DNA from: Enterovibrio sp051650965
Lineage (GTDB): Bacteria; Pseudomonadota; Gammaproteobacteria; Enterobacterales; Vibrionaceae
DNA: 51,720 bases
Reading direction: 5' to 3'
Assembly (NCBI GenBank): GCA_051650965.1
Contig: JBOFRL010000053.1
Coordinates: 1-51,720, forward strand
Position numbers and translations under genes: made by a program. Positions 42,925 through 51,610 of the stretch are shown here, piece after piece. The notes beneath the pieces were generated by a model that did no database searches, was not told the origin of the DNA, and was given only the letters and a program-made list of their open reading frames with translations. Each line of letters begins with the position of its first letter. Positions within the stretch are counted from its first letter, which is position 1.

Positions 42925-43758
42925 TCAAAACTTGTACGTCAGCGCGATATAGTGGCTTAAGCCTGAAGTGTTCCACGCTGAGCCATTGAATGACGGCTCG
43001 CCATGCTTGGTACCGTACGCGTCTTTGAAATATTTCACGCCATAACCAACGGCAAAACGCTCTGAGTGCCAGTAAAGTCCATGGAAAGTCGCGAAGTTAT
43101 TGGCGGTGCGGTCGCTGCGCTCGAACTCATCGAGGCCAAATTGGTAATCGAAGTAACCTTGATAAGAAAGAAAGCTTTTGCTATCAAAATGATAGACTGG
43201 CTTAAACCAGTTAGCCGATAGCTGATAGCCGTTCCAGCTGTTCTCTTCTTCAACAAAAAATTGATTTTCATTAGAGTAGCGCGCATACAAATTGACGCCC
43301 ACTTTGCCAAGCCATGGCATCATCACGTCAGCGCCAAGGCCGATTTGGTTTTCCATCTGGCCGTCGGCGATATTGTTAACGCTCGCCACATACAGCTCTT
43401 GGACTAGGCCAAATTTAAGATCAAGACCGGTCAGCGCATTTAACGACATGCGCGGCGCAAGTTTCATGAACAGGTTTTGCCCGTTGTGCTTATCGCTGCT
43501 GTTGGTATCAAAAATGTCAAAAATATCAACATAGCCATACAGCTCAAACATGCCCGAGCGGCCGCCAAACTCCATCTCCAGATAAGTGTCGCTATAACCA
43601 CCGTCCGCCTCGGTATACGGGCGTTGATCGATGGTGTGCATCACATTGAATTGTAACCAGCGATAGTCATTTGCATGCAGATCAGAATTGGCCTGCGCAG
43701 TCGCAGCGGTCAAACAGAGTAAGCAAGTCGGAAGTAATGTTTTCGTTAAATGCGCCAT
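42925..43758 (-). CDS. Tsx/OmpK-like nucleoside-specific outer-membrane channel
   Basis: This 277-residue 12-strand type barrel has a signal peptide ending at TAATAQA-N. Family features are the opening DYRWLQFNVMHTIDQRP, LEMEFGGRSGMFELYGYVD, NGQNLFMKLAPRMSLNALTG and a final Phe (YIALTYKF), the outer-membrane sorting signal. Tsx-type channels admit nucleosides and in vibrios serve as phage receptors (OmpK). The upstream region has a CRP-like site and PurR/CytR-like boxes, consistent with control by nucleoside availability. Confidence 0.85.
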   Translation of the reverse strand: MAHLTKTLLPTCLLCLTAATAQANSDLHANDYRWLQFNVMHTIDQRPYTEADGGYSDTYLEMEFGGRSGMFELYGYVDIFDIFDTNSSDKHNGQNLFMKLAPRMSLNALTGLDLKFGLVQELYVASVNNIADGQMENQIGLGADVMMPWLGKVGVNLYARYSNENQFFVEEENSWNGYQLSANWFKPVYHFDSKSFLSYQGYFDYQFGLDEFERSDRTANNFATFHGLYWHSERFAVGYGVKYFKDAYGTKHGEPSFNGSAWNTSGLSHYIALTYKF

Positions 43759-43856
43759 GTCGAGCTCTCGTATGCGGTGATAAATTGGGTGTGGCGCACA
43801 ATTATAGGGAGATCATTTTGCGAAAAAAACCACTAAAAGCGCCTTTGATTTGGCAA

Positions 43857-43878
43857 AAGAGTGATCTTACTCACAAAT
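43857..43878 (-). promoter_or_regulatory. CRP-like site upstream of the Tsx-like gene
   Basis: AGTGA-TCTTAC-TCACA is one base from the CRP core TGTGA-N6-TCACA. It lies about 100 nt before the start codon of the nucleoside channel gene. Confidence 0.6.
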
Positions 43879-43880
43879 GA

Positions 43881-43938
43881 ACGAAAACGTTTGCGTTGAA
43901 TGGAACAAAAACGAATTTCACAACGCAATCGTTTACTT
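43881..43938 (-). promoter_or_regulatory. PurR/CytR-type LacI-family operator boxes
   Basis: ACGAAAACGTTTGCGT (43881-43896) differs at one position from the PurR palindrome ACGCAAACGTTTGCGT. A weaker copy, ACGCAATCGTTTACTT, lies at 43923-43938. CytR-type sites in this class are similar, so the regulator is PurR or CytR. Confidence 0.55.
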
Positions 43939-44077
43939 TGCGCATATCTGATTTTTCTTCGCTTTTTCTGGCAAAAAAACGTCGCTACGCGCTGCTCTTT
44001 TTTTCAGCAAACTGTCGTTAGCACAATAAGTTACAGTTGACAGCCTTCTTTTGCGCACGTTATTATTGCGCGGTTGT

Positions 44078-44153
44078 TCCCTCATAGTTCAGTCGGTAGA
44101 ACGGCGGACTGTTAATCCGTATGTCACAGGTTCAAGTCCTGTTGAGGGAGCCA
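44078..44153 (+). tRNA. tRNA-Asn(GTT), first copy
   Basis: This is a 76-nt cloverleaf with acceptor TCCCTCA/TGAGGGA, anticodon stem-loop CGGACTGTTAATCCG (anticodon GTT) and encoded CCA. The body is the same as in E. coli tRNA-Asn. Confidence 0.96.
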
Positions 44154-44171
44154 ATTTCTCGCTTTACCTAT

Positions 44172-44247
44172 TCCTCCATAGTTCAGTCGGTAGAACGGCG
44201 GACTGTTAATCCGTATGTCACAGGTTCAAGTCCTGTTGGAGGAGCCA
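44172..44247 (+). tRNA. tRNA-Asn(GTT), second copy
   Basis: This is identical to the first copy except for the acceptor stem TCCTCCA/TGGAGGA, where paired positions changed together. It lies 18 nt after the first, so the two are one transcript. Confidence 0.96.
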
Positions 44248-44256
44248 CATTCAAAG

Positions 44257-44283
44257 AAGCCTTGTCATTTGACAAGGCTTTTT
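44257..44283 (+). terminator. Terminator after the tRNA-Asn pair
   Basis: AAGCCTTGTC-ATTT-GACAAGGCTTTTT is a 10-bp perfect stem with a T-run. Confidence 0.88.
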
Positions 44284-44424
44284 GCTATCCGCCAATGCCA
44301 CTTTTTAGCGCAAACCCCCACACACAAGACTTGCAGACGACGCCGTATGGCGTGCGCCACAAAATCTCGCCAATGCAAATCCGAGCAAAAATCGGGCTAA
44401 AACTTTCGTACTACTTGCAAATGT

Positions 44425-44460
44425 AAACAGGCCACCCGAAGGCAGCCTGTTTGGTGTTTT
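44425..44460. terminator. Hairpin after eda
   Basis: AAACAGGC and GCCTGTTT pair around CACCCGAAGGCA, downstream of eda on the minus strand. T-rich sequence follows on the plus side. Confidence 0.5.
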
Positions 44461-44473
44461 TGCGCTGTGACGC

Positions 44474-45115
44474 TTAGCGTTTTACCATCATAGCCGCTTC
44501 GCGGGAGAGGCGTGTCACCTCATCCCAGTCGCCGCGCTTGACCGCGTCGGCCGGCAGCATCCAAGAGCCGCCAACGGTGGCCACGCATTTAAGCGCCAAA
44601 TAGTCGGCCACATTGTGCGGGCCGACTCCGCCGGTCGGGCAGAATTTCACCTGCGGCAGCGGCGCAGCAATGGCGGAGAGCGCCTTGGTGCCACCGTTCG
44701 CTTCAGCTGGGAAGAATTTGAGGTGATCGTAGCCCGCTTCGAGCGCCTGCATCACTTCAGACGGTGTCGCCACGCCTGGGATCAGCGGCGCGGTGCTGTT
44801 AGCCGCGTGGGCCAGCAGCGCCGGAGTCATCCCCGGAGAAATAACGAAGCGCGCGCCAGCAGCGACAGCCGCGTCAAACTGCGCGCAGTTGAGCACAGTA
44901 CCAGCGCCAACCATCGCATCCGGCATCGCCTTCGCGATAAGGGCGATGGCGTCGAGCGCCACCGGCGTGCGCAAAGTAATTTCGAAGACCGAAATACCGC
45001 CGTCGAGCAGCGCCTTAGCCATCGGCAGCGCCTGATTTAAATCACTGATCACCATTACGGGCACAAGCAGTGAGGCGGCAAACACCTCAGCAGGGGTCAC
45101 TTTCCAGTTTTGCAT
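44474..45115 (-). CDS. eda: KDPG/KHG aldolase
   Basis: This 213-residue class I aldolase cleaves 2-keto-3-deoxy-6-phosphogluconate to pyruvate and glyceraldehyde 3-phosphate in the Entner-Doudoroff pathway. The catalytic Glu is in FEITLRT, the Schiff-base Lys in DHLKFFPAEANGG, and the phosphate loop is FCPTGGVGPHN. Length matches E. coli Eda (213). No edd lies next to it. On its upstream side an orphan coding tail and a plus-strand terminator suggest a deletion or rearrangement. Confidence 0.94.
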   Translation of the reverse strand: MQNWKVTPAEVFAASLLVPVMVISDLNQALPMAKALLDGGISVFEITLRTPVALDAIALIAKAMPDAMVGAGTVLNCAQFDAAVAAGARFVISPGMTPALLAHAANSTAPLIPGVATPSEVMQALEAGYDHLKFFPAEANGGTKALSAIAAPLPQVKFCPTGGVGPHNVADYLALKCVATVGGSWMLPADAVKRGDWDEVTRLSREAAMMVKR

Positions 45116-45136
45116 AACGTTCCTTAATCAAAAATA

Positions 45137-45187
45137 GTGCGCACCACCGGCGGCCTGATGGCGATGCTGATCTACAGCTTCCTCTAA
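45137..45187 (+). pseudogene. Possible 3' remnant of a membrane-protein gene
   Basis: Between eda and the M60 gene, an in-frame tail reads VRTTGGLMAMLIYSFL and stops at 45187. It is followed 15 nt later by a plus-strand terminator. There is no body to the gene: the frame is closed at 45125. It could be the end of a deleted permease gene; the sequence is too short to assign. Confidence 0.3.
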
Positions 45188-45202
45188 GTTAAAATCCTAT
45201 CG

Positions 45203-45243
45203 GCCAGCTGCCGCTTAGCCCAAGCGTGCCGCTGGCTTTTTTG
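45203..45243 (+). terminator. Plus-strand terminator with no intact gene upstream
   Basis: GCCAGC-(CGCTT-AGCCC-AAGCG)-GCTGGC is followed by TTTTTTG. It supports the view that a plus-strand gene once ended just upstream. The remaining 225 nt up to the M60 gene hold no feature I can identify. Confidence 0.6.
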
Positions 45244-45468
45244 TTGCCGCTTTTCCTCTCTCACGCTTCTTGCAAGTCGGCTTTCGTGCGCTAGCTACCG
45301 CTAGATAATACCAGAGCGCTTGCCGCAACTTTTTCCCGCGTTTTGATCTTTTTTATTTTTTGCGAGAAGGTCTCGAAACCGAAAGCTCATCCTTAAAACG
45401 CGCGCAACAAACAGCATAATGCACGGCAGACCACAAACCCTGTCCACCCCACAAAAACAGAGTCCAAT

Positions 45469-48400
45469 ATGTTTAAAATTAGTGCATTAGCGACAGTTCT
45501 CTCTCTTACGTTAGCGCCGCTCGCGATAAGCTACGCTGGAGAAACTGAGTATTTCAAGCAGGTATATCAAGATCATTATCAGCAGATCAATCAACGTTTA
45601 AGCGAGCTGCGCTTTCAGGCAGAAAGCGGCCATAATGTCAGCGTTGAAGATGGCAAGCGCTTTTTGCGTGTCAACGGCATTCGCTACCCGCTCACCGCCG
45701 ATAATTATCTGCAGTTTGAAATGCCAAAACCTGATTTTTACGATGAAACGGCCATTCGTAATATCTTCGATTTTTTCAATAATGATTGGGAATTGACATG
45801 GTATGAAGGCGGTGTCGTTGCGGTTAACAAATTATTTGGTAATTACGATTATGGCAACGGCTGCTTAATAGAATATATTCCGCGTGGAATTTCTTTAAAT
45901 GGCGAATTTTCGCGCGTGAATTTAGAAACGGCCTCCTGCCAAGTGAATTCATTTAGCAGTGAAGTTAAAAATTTAGCACTTGGCGAGCATATTTCTGCTG
46001 AGCAAATTGGCATAGATCCTCAGCAAGTTACTGCAATTGAGCGCTATAACAATCGTTTATATATCAGCCAAAATGCAAATCCTGGAAAAGTGGTTATTGT
46101 AGATATTTCTACCAAGCAAGTGATCGGCGAAATAACCGGCATAACCGCTGATTATAATGAAGTGAGTGAGCTGTATATCCGCAACAATTTATTGTATGTG
46201 GTTTCGCGTTATTCACATATCGTTGAGATTTTTGATTTAGACAATGATCATCAACATGTCACAACCATTGGCAACAGCAAAGATCTACACAGAGCACAAG
46301 CTGTTGTTGCTAATGATGATTATGTTTTTGTCACCGATGCACTCGAAAAAATTAAAATATTTAGCCAGCAAGATGTTACTGCTGAAAATAGCACAAAAGT
46401 GCCAGTTAAAGGCTTTTTAAATTTTGAAGGTAAATACAGCCACCGATTCGTGCAAATGCATTTATTGCAAGACTATTTAATTGTCAGCACTGCAGGTAAA
46501 AATTATTACATTTATGATCTGCGCAAATTAGAGCAGGCCATGAATGACGGCATTAATTTAGATCCAGAAATCGTGATCAGCGATAAATCTGTGCAAAAAA
46601 TAGATACTGACGGCGCAAATTTAATTGTTAATTTCAACGATCGCATCGCTTGGTTTTCAATTAACGATTTTATTAATAATGGCTTTCAATTAATAAATGA
46701 AAACCTCTCTTTTAATAAATTCTCTGCGCAAAACGTTACCGCTTTTAAAGATATTCACTTTGCTGATGAAGCGTTAATTACGGCTAATAGCCAAGGGATC
46801 ATGGTTAACCGTCTGCTGACAAGTAAAATTGCTTATTCTGCAGATCAACAAGTCACTACTGAAAAGTTTATTTTTGACGAGCTGATGCCAAGCGCAGTCA
46901 ATTATATTCTCGACAACGATGAGCCTTATGAAACATTAATTGACCGCAATTTACGCTCGGTCAATATTAATTCGCTGGTGAAAACCGAGATCCTAGCCAA
47001 CAACACAGTGCTGATCACCAACTATGCGGCAAAAGAGCTGCGCGACATCAATATTGAAGGAAAATTACACAATATAAACAAATGGTTAGTGCTGGGACAA
47101 TTTGATCGCCTGCCGGCCTACGCGCAAATCAGCCTGCCGCTGAGCGCATTTGGCGAAAATGGCAAGTTTAATAGCACCAGACGCGACGGCGTGTTTGACT
47201 TAAATAATTTGCTCAATGCCAATGTGGATTGGTCCAATCAAATGACGCATCGCTTCAGCTCCAATTCTGACCCTTTTGCGCAAAAAATTTCGCGCTTAAA
47301 ACCGAGCTGGAATGTGCGTTTTGCCACCGAGACCACCGGCTCATGGCGCCCGATCAACGCGCTTTACGCCAAAGAGTGGCTGATCATCACCACCAACCTC
47401 GCCTACATGGTGTCGCAGCCCGAATTTAAACATATTTGGTTTAATTTCAAAGACATCATGGGCTACGAGATGTTTGGCAATGGCGGCAATAACTATGTGC
47501 CAAACGGGATTTTTACTGCGGCCGATTATGAGCACTACTACCACAGCCTGATGAAGCGCCCTTACCTCAACCTTGGGATCACCGCTATGGGCGGCGGCCT
47601 TGGCGGCGGCGGCATCACCGGCGTCGATACCTTTAACTTCGTTAGCCACTACTACGGCGCCTGGGGGATCATCGCGCACGAATTTGGCCATGGCTTTGAC
47701 GGCAACCATTACGGACACGACAGCGCCTTTGCGCGTGGTAGCCACGGCTGGCATCCATTGATGACGGTTGTTGCTAACTATCACATTCGTAAAGGGGATC
47801 TTCCTTATCCAGAAGACAGCGTCAACGGTTTTTATAAGCCTGAGCATAGCCAGTATCACTACAGCTCGATCAATCTGGGCGCGCGCAAGCACCGCGCCGA
47901 CAGCCACATGTACCATACCGACCACTATTTCATGCAGTTTTCGAGCATGCCGCAAGGCTGGCTTGCCAACGGCCATGACGTCACTCCCGAGCAGCTGGAC
48001 GCGCTGAATAATCAAGAGCGACTGCTGATGAGCGTGATCCCTAAAGCGTCGGAAAAACGCAGCCTCTGCCGTTTCACCTTCGAAGATGGTGAGCAATACT
48101 ACGGCTACGTCGAGCAGCAAGCGGGCGGTTTGCGCTGTGAAGCGGGCGATCTGATCCACTATCGTCAGTCTAATGGTCAGTTTGTGCCGCTGGTTTCTCC
48201 CATCAACCAGTTTGATTGGCTCTCGCTGCACCACAAGGGCAAGCTCGGGCAGCCTGTGCTACACCAAAACGGGCGCCAGCTTTGCTACAAAAATGTCGAA
48301 GGTTTTTACGGCATCGGCTTCGTCAACGACAACGATCAGTGCACGCAGCTGCCTAACGTCTACCAGACCAATGGCAAACATTGGCTGACTAGCTATGGCT

Positions 48401-48741
48401 GGAAAGGTCTCACCTATATCAGCGGCGACTTTATTCAGCCGTCAGAGGGCGTCAGCAGCGACTTTACCGCCACCGGCATAATGCCCGACTACACCATCGT
48501 CAACGGCCGGCTTAACCTCAGCGTGACGCTGACCACCGCCAATCCGGTTAATGTCACGGTGACGCTAAAACAAGACGGCAATGCGGTTGCAAGCGTTGCA
48601 GGGTTGATCGACGGCACAAGTTCGCTTGAGCTTATCGCCGATTCATTGAGCAGCGGACAATATTCGTTATTCATCGACGGGATGGCAGAAGGCGGGCTGC
48701 AAGGAAGTCAGCAAATTTTTGAACTCACGTTAAGCGAATAA
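45469..48741 (+). CDS. Secreted M60-family (ImpA/SslE-like) zinc metalloprotease
   Basis: This is a 1090-residue protein. A signal peptide (residues 1-23, ending ISYAG) shows export. Residues about 185-470 consist of repeated beta segments (RLYISQNANPGKVVIVDI, LYVVSRYSHIVEIFDL, DDYVFVTDALEKIKIF, DYLIVSTAGKNYYIYDL) that look like a beta-propeller. The gluzincin domain follows, with zinc motif HEFGH at 737-741 within WGIIAHEFGHGFDGNHYG, then a long region to a C-terminal Ig-like strand domain (about 1000-1090). M60 enzymes cleave mucins and other O-glycoproteins, so a role on host or environmental glycoprotein is likely. Codons up to about residue 500 are AT-rich, later ones GC-rich, suggesting a mosaic gene. 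It stands alone. Confidence 0.8.
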   Translation: MFKISALATVLSLTLAPLAISYAGETEYFKQVYQDHYQQINQRLSELRFQAESGHNVSVEDGKRFLRVNGIRYPLTADNYLQFEMPKPDFYDETAIRNIFDFFNNDWELTWYEGGVVAVNKLFGNYDYGNGCLIEYIPRGISLNGEFSRVNLETASCQVNSFSSEVKNLALGEHISAEQIGIDPQQVTAIERYNNRLYISQNANPGKVVIVDISTKQVIGEITGITADYNEVSELYIRNNLLYVVSRYSHIVEIFDLDNDHQHVTTIGNSKDLHRAQAVVANDDYVFVTDALEKIKIFSQQDVTAENSTKVPVKGFLNFEGKYSHRFVQMHLLQDYLIVSTAGKNYYIYDLRKLEQAMNDGINLDPEIVISDKSVQKIDTDGANLIVNFNDRIAWFSINDFINNGFQLINENLSFNKFSAQNVTAFKDIHFADEALITANSQGIMVNRLLTSKIAYSADQQVTTEKFIFDELMPSAVNYILDNDEPYETLIDRNLRSVNINSLVKTEILANNTVLITNYAAKELRDINIEGKLHNINKWLVLGQFDRLPAYAQISLPLSAFGENGKFNSTRRDGVFDLNNLLNANVDWSNQMTHRFSSNSDPFAQKISRLKPSWNVRFATETTGSWRPINALYAKEWLIITTNLAYMVSQPEFKHIWFNFKDIMGYEMFGNGGNNYVPNGIFTAADYEHYYHSLMKRPYLNLGITAMGGGLGGGGITGVDTFNFVSHYYGAWGIIAHEFGHGFDGNHYGHDSAFARGSHGWHPLMTVVANYHIRKGDLPYPEDSVNGFYKPEHSQYHYSSINLGARKHRADSHMYHTDHYFMQFSSMPQGWLANGHDVTPEQLDALNNQERLLMSVIPKASEKRSLCRFTFEDGEQYYGYVEQQAGGLRCEAGDLIHYRQSNGQFVPLVSPINQFDWLSLHHKGKLGQPVLHQNGRQLCYKNVEGFYGIGFVNDNDQCTQLPNVYQTNGKHWLTSYGWKGLTYISGDFIQPSEGVSSDFTATGIMPDYTIVNGRLNLSVTLTTANPVNVTVTLKQDGNAVASVAGLIDGTSSLELIADSLSSGQYSLFIDGMAEGGLQGSQQIFELTLSE

Positions 48742-48912
48742 CCGACTACAACAGCGCGGCAGCAATGCCGCCTGTTTCGCTCGATAGCAATGGTAAAGTC
48801 TGCTCTGCATAGAAAAACATTCTAGCTATATTTATATTCACCATTGTCAGAGTTGACATTTTCTTGCACAATGTATAGGAAATCACTCACTTTCATTGTT
48901 TGAGAAAAATTC

Positions 48913-49041
48913 ATGAAAAAAATATTGGCCTTGTTCGTTATCAGTTTTGTTTGCGTTGGAACAGCTTTTGCTCATTCAGGTGGCACAGATTCGAACGGAT
49001 GCCATAGAGACAGTAAAACAGGCCTCCGCCACTGCCACTAA
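48913..49041 (+). CDS. Small secreted YHYH-type Cys/His protein
   Basis: This 42-residue protein has a signal peptide (MKKILALFVISFVCVGTAFA) leaving a mature peptide of 22 residues, HSGGTDSNGCHRDSKTGLRH then CH. The pattern H-x-G-G-x-D-x-x-G-C-H-x6-G-x2-H-C-H recurs at the ends of larger bacterial exported proteins (YHYH-type domain), and is a possible metal site. Here it stands alone, preceded by a weak ribosome binding site (GAGAAAAA). Function is unknown. Confidence 0.65.
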   Translation: MKKILALFVISFVCVGTAFAHSGGTDSNGCHRDSKTGLRHCH

Positions 49042-49059
49042 TTAAAAACAAAATAATAC

Positions 49060-49101
49060 GGCACAGAATAGGCATAACGCATAATTTCCGTGCCTTTTTT
49101 T
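49060..49101 (+). terminator. Candidate terminator after the small secreted gene
   Basis: GGCAC and GTGCC pair across a 25-nt loop and are followed by seven T. The stem is short, so this is a weak call. Confidence 0.4.
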
Positions 49102-49278
49102 ATGCTATAGAATTAGCCTTTCTGAAGAAAAACCTCCAAAAATTCCTGATACATACGCCATTTTCTCTTTCATAAGCCGCAGCTACGCTTTTGTCTTTGA
49201 TCATCATAACAATTTATTGCCATTCTCATCCGCAAGCGCTAATTTTTTAATTTAGCTCGCAATTTGTTTGAGGTCATA

Positions 49279-50367
49279 ATGGATTATCTTCTTTTGCTTT
49301 TGGGCTTAATTTTGTTGATCGCTGGGGCTGATGGATTAGTCAAAGGGGCAGCAAGACTCGCCATCAAAGTGGGCGTGCCAAGCCTTGTGGTTGGCCTAAC
49401 GCTGGTCGCTTTTGGCACCAGCGCGCCAGAGCTTGCGGTAAGTGTCAATTCTGCCATTGCTGGTAAAACAGAATTGGCAATCGCTAACGTGGTCGGCAGC
49501 AACATTTTTAATGTGCTGTTTATTTTGGGCGTCGCAGCGATGATCATGCCATTGACCATCTCAAGACAGCTTATCCGCCAAGATGTGCCGATCATGGTGC
49601 TGGTCAGCGTGCTGGTCTTCTACATGGCGACAGACGGCATGCTAAGTTTTGTCGATTGCGGGATTTTGGTGTCGCTATTACTGGCTTACACCGCATTTCT
49701 TTTTGTGCAAGGCAAGCGCAATGAAGTGAAAGCGTTAGCCTTGCGCGATGAGGATGACGAAGTGGCCACGCTTACGCGCGGCGAGCATCCGATATGGCAA
49801 AGCATTTTGTGGATAGTTGCAGGCTTAGCGCTGCTGATCCTTGGCGCCAATTTGTTGGTGACCAGCGCGGTCAATCTTGCGCGCATATTTGGGATCAGCG
49901 AAGCGGTTATCGGGCTCACTATCCTTGCGATAGGCACATCGCTCCCTGAAGTTGTAACTTCTATCGTTGCGACCATTAAAGGACACCGTGACATTGCGGT
50001 CGGTAATGTGGTTGGCAGCAACACCTTCAATTTATTAGCAGTTTTAGGCCTTTCTGGACTCTTTAGCAGCGAAGGGTTAACCGGCAGCGCGCAGCTCATC
50101 GACCAAGACTTTCCGGTCATGCTCGGCGTCGCCCTACTCTGCTTGCCGCTGATGTTTACCGGCGCGATTTTAAGCCGCCTTGAAGGCGCATTGTTCTTAG
50201 GCTTGTACTTGTTGTACACCGCGTTTTTAATTGGCGCGGCCACAACAGCGACGTGGCTACCGTCACTCTCGATGGTCACTTGGAGCTTTATTTTCCCTGT
50301 TACATTGACCGTGATCGTGATTTCTCTGCTCAAAGATTGGTGGCGACAAAAACAGCTCAAAAGCTGA
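49279..50367 (+). CDS. CaCA family cation/proton antiporter, YrbG-like
   Basis: This roughly 362-residue inner-membrane protein of the Ca2+/cation antiporter family has the two inverted alpha repeats. These are VAFGTSAPELAVSVNSAIAG with NVVGSNIFNVLFILG, and AIGTSLPEVVTSIVATIKG with NVVGSNTFNLLAVLG. About ten helices are visible. Glu in each repeat (APE, LPE) is the ion-binding residue. The start at 49279 follows GAGGT. It resembles YrbG of E. coli, for which the substrate is unclear, so I give no symbol. A terminator follows. Confidence 0.88.
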   Translation: MDYLLLLLGLILLIAGADGLVKGAARLAIKVGVPSLVVGLTLVAFGTSAPELAVSVNSAIAGKTELAIANVVGSNIFNVLFILGVAAMIMPLTISRQLIRQDVPIMVLVSVLVFYMATDGMLSFVDCGILVSLLLAYTAFLFVQGKRNEVKALALRDEDDEVATLTRGEHPIWQSILWIVAGLALLILGANLLVTSAVNLARIFGISEAVIGLTILAIGTSLPEVVTSIVATIKGHRDIAVGNVVGSNTFNLLAVLGLSGLFSSEGLTGSAQLIDQDFPVMLGVALLCLPLMFTGAILSRLEGALFLGLYLLYTAFLIGAATTATWLPSLSMVTWSFIFPVTLTVIVISLLKDWWRQKQLKS

Positions 50368-50378
50368 TATCCCACAAC

Positions 50379-50409
50379 AGGGCGGCGGCGTTTAACGTTG
50401 CCGCCCTTT
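50379..50409 (+). terminator. Terminator after the antiporter gene
   Basis: AGGGCGGC/GCCGCCCT pair across a 13-nt loop, followed by TT. Confidence 0.6.
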
Positions 50410-50510
50410 GCCGCGCCGCGTTGCAGCTGTTATGATTTTGCCGCGCTCACGGCCACACGCTCGTGGCCTTTGTGACGTGCTCTGGTGACGTTTATGGGAG
50501 AAAAACAGTA

Positions 50511-50846
50511 ATGACGCTCTTTCGCTCTTTCCTCGTTGTACTTTTGCTCACGTTGTCTGCTTACACCGCGGTCGTTATTGCACACTTTGGCATCGATCTT
50601 TTACCCCTCTTTTTTGGCGATATTTTCGAGATGGCGTGGGCGGGGCAGTTCAATTTAGACTTCCTGTTTATGCTTAGTTTATCAGCGCTGTGGGTCAGCT
50701 GGCGCCACCAGTTTTCCGCGACAGGATTTGTGCTTGGATTTTTCGCCCTGATTGGCGGCGCGTTGTTTCTCACCATTTATTTGTTGGTATTGAGCTATCA
50801 GTGCCAAGGCGATGTAAAAACGCTGCTGTTAGGAAACCGCGCTTAA
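50511..50846 (+). CDS. Small integral membrane protein of unknown function
   Basis: This 111-residue protein has three hydrophobic helices (FLVVLLLTLSAYTAVVIAHF, LDFLFMLSLSALWVSW, LGFFALIGGALFLTIYLLVL) and a short Cys-containing tail. I do not recognise the family. The start at 50511 follows GGGAG at normal spacing and removes 16 unconvincing upstream codons. It is a single-gene unit with a hairpin behind it. Confidence 0.65.
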   Translation: MTLFRSFLVVLLLTLSAYTAVVIAHFGIDLLPLFFGDIFEMAWAGQFNLDFLFMLSLSALWVSWRHQFSATGFVLGFFALIGGALFLTIYLLVLSYQCQGDVKTLLLGNRA

Positions 50847-50857
50847 CACACCGCGCA

Positions 50858-50890
50858 AAGGCTGGCGCGCTTAAGGCCGGCAGCCCTTTT
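50858..50890 (+). terminator. Hairpin after the small membrane protein gene
   Basis: GGCTG and CAGCC pair around an inner GC-rich stretch and are followed by CTTTT. Confidence 0.45.
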
Positions 50891-51001
50891 GCAACCCGCC
50901 TTAATATTATCTTTGTCAGTCCGCCATGATCCTCTGGTAGAATTTCGCGCATAAAAGATCAGATCCCTGATCGGCTATTCACAACCATTGAGAATAATTT
51001 A

Positions 51002-51217
51002 ATGACTGCTCAACCTAATAATCCGCTGCACGGCCTAAGCCTTGAGAAAATTGTCACCCGCTTGGTCGAACATTACGGCTGGGACGGCCTGCATGACCGC
51101 ATTAACGTCAACTGTTTTGCCAATGATCCGTCGGTGAAATCGTCGTTGAAGTTTTTGCGCAAAACGCAGTGGGCGCGCGATAAAGTCGAAGCGCTCTATA
51201 TCACGACTTTTGCTTAA
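51002..51217 (+). CDS. VF530 family (DUF2132) putative DNA-binding protein
   Basis: This 71-residue protein matches the VF530 family throughout: NPLHGLSLEKIVTRLVEHYGW, INVNCFANDPSVKSSLKFLR and KTQWARDKVEALYI. Members adopt a compact helical fold first solved from Vibrio fischeri, and are suspected to bind DNA; no role is proven. An AGAATAATTTA sequence precedes the ATG. Confidence 0.85.
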   Translation: MTAQPNNPLHGLSLEKIVTRLVEHYGWDGLHDRINVNCFANDPSVKSSLKFLRKTQWARDKVEALYITTFA

Positions 51218-51371
51218 TGTGAGCGCTTAGCGCGTGCTGACGAAAAAAGCTGTCAATTGTGAGAATTTTCAGCTTTTCTAATTTTTTATAAAAAACTGCG
51301 GTGGATTTGATTTTATAACGAAAATTGGCTAGCCCTTAAACAGACGTTAAGCATTTTTTGGTTTAGAAAAA

Positions 51372-51605
51372 ATGAACAACGAAAAACATCACCCACCAGT
51401 TTTCGCTGAATACAAATTCCATTGCCCTTTATGTGGTGCATTCGCCAATCAATACTGGGATTATTTGTATGACTGCTACCATTATGCTTGTCATGACTTT
51501 TCTTATAGTGAATGTAATCGCTGTAAGAAAAGATGCTATTGGTATAAAAAAAACATGATTGTCCCAGCAAAAACCACGACTCCACGGCAAGATCATTATA
51601 AATAA
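51372..51605 (+). pseudogene. Zinc-ribbon protein fragment, cut by the right-hand IS
   Basis: The 77 residues start MNNEKHHPPVFAEYKFHCPL and carry a CPLCGAFANQYW knuckle and a second pair in SECNRCKKRCYWYKK. This is the N-terminal zinc ribbon that usually precedes a DUF4145 domain, where it is followed by a helical part. Here the frame ends soon after MIVPAKTTTPRQD, about 6 nt before the inferred insertion-sequence end. I infer that the IS removed the rest. The fragment is also low in GC compared with VF530. Confidence 0.5.
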
Positions 51606-51610
51606 ATTGA

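Noticed and set aside
47341..48234. A 297-codon minus-strand frame inside the M60 gene.
   Set aside because: It lies opposite the catalytic domain with its HEFGH motif; its length reflects the GC-rich third positions of the sense gene.
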